From: Gemmatimonadales bacterium
GTDB taxonomy: Bacteria; Gemmatimonadota; Gemmatimonadetes; Gemmatimonadales; GWC2-71-9
Assembly (NCBI GenBank): GCA_025928645.1
Contig: JAICJD010000007.1
Location: 1 to 47,734 of the forward strand
Direction of reading: 5' to 3'
Length of the DNA stretch: 47,734 bases
Under the pieces are notes generated by a model that made no database searches, had not been told where the DNA came from, and worked only from the letters and a program-made list of their open reading frames with translations. Within the stretch, counting starts at the first letter, position 1; the number at the start of each line of letters is the position of its first letter. This document shows, one piece after another, positions 28,498 through 36,300 of the stretch. Position numbers and translations under genes: made by a program.

Positions 28498-30055
28498 GCG
28501 TCGGGCGGCCGCTCTCCTCGCCGCCCTCCGGCACGGCGGCGAGCAGGGCGGCCAGCTCCGAGGCGCTCCGGGGGCGGTCCTCGGGCCGCTTGGCCAGGCA
28601 GGACAGAATCACCCTCTCGAGCGCCGGCGAGATCGGATTGCCGGTCCGTGCGGCCGGCCGGACCGGCTCCTGCTGCACGTGGAGCAGCACGGTCTGCATG
28701 GCGTTCGCGCCCTCGAACACCAGTCGTGCCGTCAGCAGGTAGTACGCGACGCAGCCGAGGGAGTACAGGTCCGCCCGCCCGTCCACCACCTCTCCGTGCA
28801 CCATCTCCGGCGCCATGTATGCCGGGGTGCCCACGGCGAGCCCCGCCATCGTCGCCAGCGAATCCGCGTCATCGGCGCCCGCGACCGACTTGACCAGCCC
28901 GAAGTCGAGCACCTTCGCGAAGTCGTGCTGCCGCCCCACCCGTCCGAGATGGATGTTGGCCGGCTTGATGTCCCGATGCACCAGGCCCACGTCGTGGGCT
29001 TCCTCCAGTGATTCGCACACCTGCCGGAGGATGCGCACCACCCGCGGCGCCGGCAGCGGACCCTCGGCCGTCACGAGCTGATCGAGCGTGATCCCCTCCA
29101 GCAGCTCCATCACCAGGTAGAGGCGCCCCTGGTCCGTCACCCCGAAATCGTAGAGCTGCACGGTGTGGGGTGACTTGAGCCGCGCCGCGGCTTCGGCCTC
29201 GCGACGGAAGCGGGTAGCGGCGAGCCCGGGCTTGCCGGCGTCGTCGCCCGCCAGCGCCTCGGGCCGGATCAGCTTGATGGCCGCCGGACGCGCCAGCATA
29301 CGGTGGTGCGCGAGGTACACCTCGCCCATGCCGCCGCTTCCGATCCGCGCGCCGAGTCGGTAGCTGCCCATCTCCCTGGCCTTGGTCACCTGCTGCCCGA
29401 GCCGGGTCACCACGCCCGAGATGACGACGGCGACGCCCGCCATCAGGTAGTTCGGGTAGTGCATCAGGAACGCGGTGGCCACCGAGTGGAAATGGTAGAC
29501 GCCCGCCGCGCGGGCGATCAGCATCCCGATCGGATCCATCGAGGCCGCGAGCAGCCCTGCCACCAGCATCTTCCACGGCTGCGCCGGCACGATGGCCGCC
29601 GTCATGAGGATGACCGGCCCGATCCAGGTGATCATCGGCTCGCCGGCGCTCGGCGTCGTCGAGACCGGGCCCCAGTGGATCATGACCCCGAGATCGATCG
29701 CCGTGAGGACCAGGTAGACCAGCGCCAGGTCGAGGACGAAGCCGGGACTCCGGCGGGTCGTGCGGAGATAGAAGAACAGGGCCAGCGAGGTCGCGAGCCC
29801 GACCAGCGCGACACCGTCGATGAACCGGAAGTTCGTGGCGCGTGGGTCGGCAGGCGACGCGAAGTGCAGCGCGAGGTGTCCGAGCAGTGGCCCGAGAAAC
29901 CAGAGGCCGGCGGCTACCAGCGCCAGGATCTGGAACCGGTGGCTGGCCTGGCGCAGCAGGTCGTCGGGCAGACGCCGCGGCCGGCCGGGATCCGTCTGCA
30001 GGTCGGCGGGTGTCTCGGAGGGCATCCGCTCGACCACCTGGGTCTCTGCCACCAT
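28454..30055 (-). CDS. Membrane Ser/Thr protein kinase with N-terminal multi-helix domain
   Basis: A 533-residue Hanks-type kinase. Residues about 40-215 hold six hydrophobic segments forming a MASE-like membrane domain. The kinase domain spans about 231-510, with the glycine loop RIGSGGMGEVY, catalytic-site lysine K261 (AAIKLI), HRDIKPANIHL with H360-R361-D362, DFG at 384-386, and the APE-type motif in GTPAYMAPEMVHG. All catalytic residues are present, so it should be active. Having the membrane sensor in front of the kinase is the reverse of PknB-like proteins. The substrate is unknown; a PP2C phosphatase gene lies 14 kb away. The start ATG at 30055 is divergent from the cyclic glucan synthase gene. 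Confidence 0.88.
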   Translation of the reverse strand: MVAETQVVERMPSETPADLQTDPGRPRRLPDDLLRQASHRFQILALVAAGLWFLGPLLGHLALHFASPADPRATNFRFIDGVALVGLATSLALFFYLRTTRRSPGFVLDLALVYLVLTAIDLGVMIHWGPVSTTPSAGEPMITWIGPVILMTAAIVPAQPWKMLVAGLLAASMDPIGMLIARAAGVYHFHSVATAFLMHYPNYLMAGVAVVISGVVTRLGQQVTKAREMGSYRLGARIGSGGMGEVYLAHHRMLARPAAIKLIRPEALAGDDAGKPGLAATRFRREAEAAARLKSPHTVQLYDFGVTDQGRLYLVMELLEGITLDQLVTAEGPLPAPRVVRILRQVCESLEEAHDVGLVHRDIKPANIHLGRVGRQHDFAKVLDFGLVKSVAGADDADSLATMAGLAVGTPAYMAPEMVHGEVVDGRADLYSLGCVAYYLLTARLVFEGANAMQTVLLHVQQEPVRPAARTGNPISPALERVILSCLAKRPEDRPRSASELAALLAAVPEGGEESGRPTPTGSLPREYSHPGP

Positions 30056-30326
30056 GACGGCATCGTAGCGCCATGGAGCCCGGACGTCGAGGGCGGTACA
30101 TTACGGCCGCAGCACGTTCGCCTGTGGTCGATGGTCCACCCGCCGCGCCGCCCCAGTCCGGCTCGCGGCCCAGCCTCAGCCCGCCCTGACGTCGCACCCG
30201 CTTTCCCGACTGTTCTCCCGTGCCAGCGCCGGCCCCGACGATCTGCTCGCGGGTCCGATCCGCGGCGAGCTGCTCGGCGCCGAGCACCTGGCCGAGCGGG
30301 CCCGGGCGCTCGCCCGCGCGCAGCGG
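30056..30326 (+). other. Upstream region with probable unannotated 5' coding sequence of the glucan synthase
   Basis: A 271-base gap between the divergent kinase and glucan synthase genes. In the synthase frame, translation from about 30189 reads TSHPLSRLFSRASAG, then PIRGELLGAEHLAERARAL. That looks like genuine N-terminal coding sequence of this enzyme family. No ATG, GTG or TTG occurs in that frame between the stop at 30066 and the GTG at 30327. An ATG at 30131 and a GTG at 30124 exist in the other two frames. Either a rare start (CTG at 30186 or 30210) or a one-base indel near 30140-30190 is implied. Promoters for both flanking genes must also lie here. Confidence 0.55.
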
Positions 30327-33300
30327 GTGCCCGCGCGCCCGGCGCGCCGCCGGGCCCGTCTGCTCGAGCGGCTGGACGAGACCCGCCGCCTGCTCGACGA
30401 TGCCCACGATCGGCTGGCCGCCGCGGCGGACCGCGAGCTCAACGTGAGTCCCGCCGGCGAGTGGCTGCTGGACAATCTGCACGTCGTGCAGGAGCACATC
30501 CGGGAGGTCCGCGAGAGCCTGCCGCGCGGCTACTACCGCGAGCTGCCCGAGCTCGCGGGCGGCGCGCTCGCGGGCTACCCGCGGGTGTACGAGATCGCGA
30601 TCACGCTGATCTCGCACACCGAGGCGAAGATCGAGCTCGAGAGCGTGGACCTGTTCCTCGGCGCCTTCCAGCAGGTGCAGCCGCTCGCGATCGGAGAGCT
30701 GTGGGCCATCCCCGCCATGCTCCGGCTCGGCTTGATCGAGAGCGTGCGGCGCATGGCGCTCCGGACGGTGCGGCGGCTGGAGGAGCTGGAGAGCGCCGAC
30801 GCGTGGGCGGCGCTGCTGGTGGACCCCGCGGGCGAGCGCGTCGCCGAGACCACCGCCGCGCTGCACCAGTTCGTGAGCAACCCGCCGCCGCTCACGCCGA
30901 CGTTCGTCGCGCGGTTGCTCGTCCAGCTCCGGGCCGGCGGCGGCGCGCAGCCGCCGCTGTTCAGGCTGGAGCACTGGATCGCCGACCAGGGCATGCAGGC
31001 GGAAGAAGCGTCGGCGCGGGCCAACGAGCGGGTCGCGCTGACCCAGCTCACCATGGCGAACAGCATCACCAGCCTGCGCGGCATCGCGCGGATGGACTGG
31101 GACGCGTTCGTCGAGCGGCAGAGCGCCATGGAGGCCGTGCTCCGCCGGGACCCCGCCGCGGTGTACCCCCGGATGACGTTCGAGACCCGCGACCAGTACC
31201 GCCACGTGGTCGAGCGCATCGCCAAGCGCACCCGCCGCGATGAGGCCGAGGTGGCGCGGGTCGCGCTCGGGCTCGCGGAAGCGGCGCCCTCCGACGGCGC
31301 CGGCGACGCGGATCGGCGCCGCCACGTCGGGTACTACCTGGTGGACCAGGGTCTCCGCGAGGTCGAGGCGCGGTGCGCCTACCGCGCGCCGCCCCGCCTC
31401 GCGCTCTATCGCTGGATCCTGCGCCATCCGAACGTGGTCTACGTCGGCGGTGTGCTGACCGGGACGCTCGCCGCCCTCGCGGCGGTGCTCTGGCTCGGCG
31501 GACCCGAGGCGCGGGCCGTGTGGCCGCTCGTCCTCCTGTTCGCGCTCATTCCGGCCAACGACATCGCCGTGAGCGCGATGAACCAGCTGGTGACGACCTT
31601 CCTGCCGCCCCGCCGGCTGCCGAAGCTGGATCTCGCCCGGCACGGCGGCGTCCCGGAGGAGTTCCGCACCGTCGTGGTGGTGCCGACCCTGTTTGGCAGC
31701 GTCGAGGCGGTGCGCGAGGCGCTGGAGCACCTCGAGGTCCAGTACCTGGCCAACCGCGAGCCCCACCTGCAGTTCGCCATCCTGAGCGACTTCACCGACG
31801 CCCCGACCGAGACCCGTGAGAGCGACGCCGCCATTCTCGCCGCGGCGGAGGACGGCACCCGCGCGCTCAACGCGCGCTACGGCGCCGAGGGCGAGGACGC
31901 CTTCTACCTGTTCCACCGGCCCCGGCGCTGGAACCCGAATCAGGGCGTGTGGATGGGCTGGGAGCGCAAGCGCGGCAAGCTGGCGGAGTTCAACCGCTAC
32001 CTCCGCGGGGCCGACGCGGGCGCCTTCTCGAGCATCGTGGGCGACCCCGCGCCGCTTCGCCGTGTGCGCTACGTCATCACCCTCGACGCCGACACGCTGC
32101 TGCCGCCGGACACCGCGGCCCTGCTGATCGGCGCGCTCGCCCACCCGCTCAACCGGGCGGTCTACGACGAGCAGCGGGGCCGCGTGGTGCAGGGCTACGG
32201 GATCCTGCAGCCGCGCGTGGGCGTGTCCCTCCCCAGCGCGCACCGGTCCCAGTTCGCCGCGGTGCACTCGGGCCACCCAGGCGTCGATCCCTACACCACG
32301 GCGGTGTCCGACGTCTATCAGGACCTGTTCGGCGAGGGGAGCTTTACCGGGAAGGGCATCTATGACGTGGACGCGTTCGAGCGCGCCACGCACGGCCGCT
32401 TTCCCGAGAACACGCTGCTGTCGCACGACCTGATCGAGGGCAACTACGCCCGCGCGGGCCTCGCCAGCGACATCGTGGTCTACGACGACTACCCGCCGCG
32501 GTATCTCACCTACACCCGCCGCAAGCATCGCTGGATCCGGGGCGACTGGCAGCTCCTCCGCTGGCTCACCGCGCGGGTGCCCGGCCCGGACGGCCCCGAG
32601 CCCAACCGGCTGTCACTGCTCTCGCGCTGGAAGATTCTCGACAACCTGCGCCGCAGCCTGGTCGAGCCGGCGCAGCTCGCGCTGCTCATCGCGGGCTGGA
32701 CCGTGCTCCCGGGCGGGCCGCTGCGCTGGACCCTGCTCGGCCTCGGCGCGATCGCCGCGTCACACGTGGCGGCGCTGCTCCTGGCCCTGCTCCAGCCGCC
32801 GATGGACAAGTCGTGGCGGGCCTACTACGCGGTGGCGGGCCACGACGCGGCGACCAGCATGCAGCAGGTCGCGCTGGCCGTCACCTTCCTGCCGCACCAG
32901 GCGTGGGTGTCGGTGGACGCCATCCTTCGGACGCTCTGGCGCCTGTGGGTGACGCGGCGGCAGCTCCTGGAATGGCAGACCGCATCGCAGACCGAGCGCC
33001 TCCTCGCCGGGGGCGCGGGACCCGCGTGGCGGACCATGTGGCCGGCCGTGGCGCTGCCGTACGGGCTGCTCGCGGCGGCGGCCGGCGCGGTGATCGCGGC
33101 CGGGGGATCGGTCGCCGGCCCGCCGCTCCTCGGCGCCGCGGCGCCGCTCCTCCTCCTGTGGTCGATCTCGCCGTCCATCGCGCACGCGATCAGCGCGCCC
33201 GCGGTCCGGCGCGAGCGGCGCCTGCCGGCCGCGAGTCGGACGGCGGCCATGCGCTACGCGCTGCTCCACTGGCGCTATTTCGACCGGTTTGTCTCCGCCG

Positions 33301-36300
33301 AGACCCACTGGCTCGCGCCCGACAACTTCCAGGAGGATCCGGCGCCGGTCGTCGCGATGCGGACCTCGCCCACCAACATCGGGCTCCAGCTGCTGGCGAC
33401 GGTGAGCGCCTGCGACCTCGGCTTCATTACCGCCGAGGATATGGTGGGCCGGCTCGAGCGCGCCTTCGCCTCGCTCGAGGCGATGCGGCGGTTCCGGGGC
33501 CACTGGTACAACTGGTACGACCTGCGCGACCTCCAGGTGCTGGAGCCTGCCTACGTCTCGACCGTGGACAGCGGCAACCTGGCCGGCCATCTCGTCGCGC
33601 TGCAGCAGGCCTGCCTCGAGCTGGCCGACGAGCCGGTGTTCGACGCGCGCACCTGGCGCGCGCTCCGGGCCGGCGTCATGCTCGCGGCGGAACAGCTCCG
33701 CCGCCGGGACGGCGCCGGCGATCCGGCGGAGGCCGCCGACGCGGCGCGGGGACGCGAGGCGGCGGCGGCCGCGCTCAAGGAGGCGGAGACCACACTGAGC
33801 GGCGCGGAGGCGCTGGCGCCCGCGGCCGTGCTCGAGGCGGTCACGCCGGCGCTCGAGCGCGCGCTCACCGCGCTGGCCCCGGTGCCGGCGCCCTCCGACG
33901 GCGGCGAGCCGCCCGGGGAGTGGATCCGCTGGTGTCTCCGGCTCGCCAACGAGCAGGAGGCCCGGCTCAAGGGGCTCGAGCTGCTGCCCGCGTCGGGGCG
34001 CGTCGCGCGGCCGGTCGCCCGCTCCGAGTCGTGGCGGTCGGCGGCGCCGCGATCCCCGGCCGCCGCGGATCTGCTGGCGCGGCTCGCCGCGCTCGCCGAG
34101 CGCGCCTCGGCGTACATGCAGGCGATGGACTTCGCCTTCCTCTATGACCGGAGCCGGAGCCTCTTCGCCATCGGCTACCAGGCCGGCTCGCCGGCGCTCG
34201 ACGGCTCGCACTACGATCTGCTCGCCTCCGAGGCGCGGCTGGCGAGCTATCTCGCGGTCGCGCGCAACCAGGTGCCGGTCGAGCACTGGTTCCGGCTCGG
34301 CCGGACGCTCACGCGGGCCGCCGGGGCGACGGCGCTGGTGTCGTGGAGCGGCAGCATGTTCGAGTACCTGATGCCGAGCCTGGTCATGCGCTCGTTCCCC
34401 TACACGGTGCTCGACCAGACATTCATCGGCGCCGTGCGGCGGCACATCGCCTACGCCGGCGAGCGGCGGGTGCCGTGGGGCATCAGCGAGAGCGCCTACA
34501 ACCTGCGGGACCGCTGGCAGACCTATCAGTACCGGGCGTTCGGCGTGCCCAACCTGGCGCTCAAGCGCGGCCTCGGACGGGACCTGGTGATCGCGCCCTA
34601 CGCCACGGCGCTGGCGGCGATGATCTCGCCGCAGCGCGCCATCGCGAACCTCGCGGTGCTCGAGAAGCTGGGCTCGGTTGGCCGCTACGGGTTCTACGAG
34701 GCCCTCGACTACACCCGGCCGGACCCGGGCCGTCCGTTCGGGCTGGTGCGCGCCTACATGGCGCACCACGTCGGCATGAGTCTCGTCGCGCTCACCAACG
34801 CGCTCACCGCGCAGCTCTGGCAGCGCCGCTTCCACACCGACTCCATGGTCAAGTCGGTGGAGCTCCTGCTCCACGAGCAGGCACCGCGCCGGCTCGAGCT
34901 GCAGGAGCCGCAGTCGAGCCGCGCCGACGAGGCGCTGCCCGATCCGGAGCTCCAGCGTCCCGTGGTGCGCGAGGTGGCGAGCCCCGACACGCCGGCGCCG
35001 CACGTGGCGCTGCTGGGCTACCTGCCCTACACCGTGATGGTGAGCCACTGCGGCGCCGGCTACAGCCGGTTCGAGGAGCTCGCGGTCACCCGGTGGCGCG
35101 CCGACGGCACCCGCGACGCCTTCGGCCAGTTCTGCTACCTGCGGGACGTCACCGAGGGACGGGTCTGGTCGGCGACGCATCAGCCGCTGGCCGCCCCCGC
35201 CGACCGCTACCGCGCCTACCTGGCGACCGACCGCGTGACGGTCCACCGCACCGACGGGCCCATTGAAACGCGCACGGAGATCGCCGTGGTGCCCGCGGAC
35301 GCCGCGGAGGTGCGGCGCATCACGCTCACCAACTACGGCAGCGTCCCGCGCGAGATCGAGCTCACGAGCTACGGCGAGATCGTTCTCGCCCCGCCCGACG
35401 CCGACCGCGCCCATCCCGCGTTCGGCAACCTGTTCGTCGAGACCGAGTACCACGAATGGTGCTCGGCCATCACCGCGACCCGGCGGCCCCGCTCGGCGGA
35501 CGAGCGGAGGCTGTGGTGCGTGCACGTGGTGGACGCCGGGCGCGAACGCATCGGCTCGCCGAGCTGCGAAACCGACCGCGCCCGGTTCCTCGGCCGCGGG
35601 CGGGGCCCGCGCGACCCGGTGGCCATCGAGCATTCGGGACCGTTGGCGGGAACGACGGGCGCGGTGCTCGATCCGATCTTCGCCCTCCGGACCCGGGTGC
35701 GGCTGGAGCCGCGGCAATCGGCGTCGGTCGCGTTCACCACGCTGGTCGCCGCCACCCGCGAGGGCGCCTTCGAGCTGGCGGACCGGTATCACCACCCCCG
35801 CGCCGCCCAGCGCGCCCTCGATCTGGCCTGGACCTCGGCCCAGGTCGAGCTGCGCGAGCTCGACGTGTCCCCCGCCGACGCGGGCGTCTTTCAGGAGCTC
35901 GCCGGCCACCTGTTCTACTCCAGCGCGGCGCTCCGCGCGCCCGAAGACGAGCTGCGCCGGAATGTCGGCTCTCAGCCGATGCTCTGGACGCTCGGCGTGT
36001 CCGGCGACTGGCCCATCCTGCTCGCGAGCATCGATTCCGAGGAGGGATTGCCGACGCTCCGCCAGCTGCTCGCCGCCCACCACTACTGGCGGCGGCGGGG
36101 GATGATGGTCGACCTCGTCGTGCTCAACCTGCGTCCCACGAGCTACCTGCAGGATCTCGCGCAGAGCGTCATGACCGCGATCCACGCCTCGCATGCCGGC
36201 GCCATCGTGGATCAGCCGGGCGGCGTCTTCGTGCGCCGGCGGGACACGCTCGGGCCCGACGTGCTGGCGATGCTGCGGGGAACGGCGCGCGTGCACATCG

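Noticed and set aside
28869-32528. Minus-strand open frame of 1219 codons crossing the kinase gene and part of the glucan synthase
   Set aside because: Wrong frame relative to the kinase; no recognisable domain.
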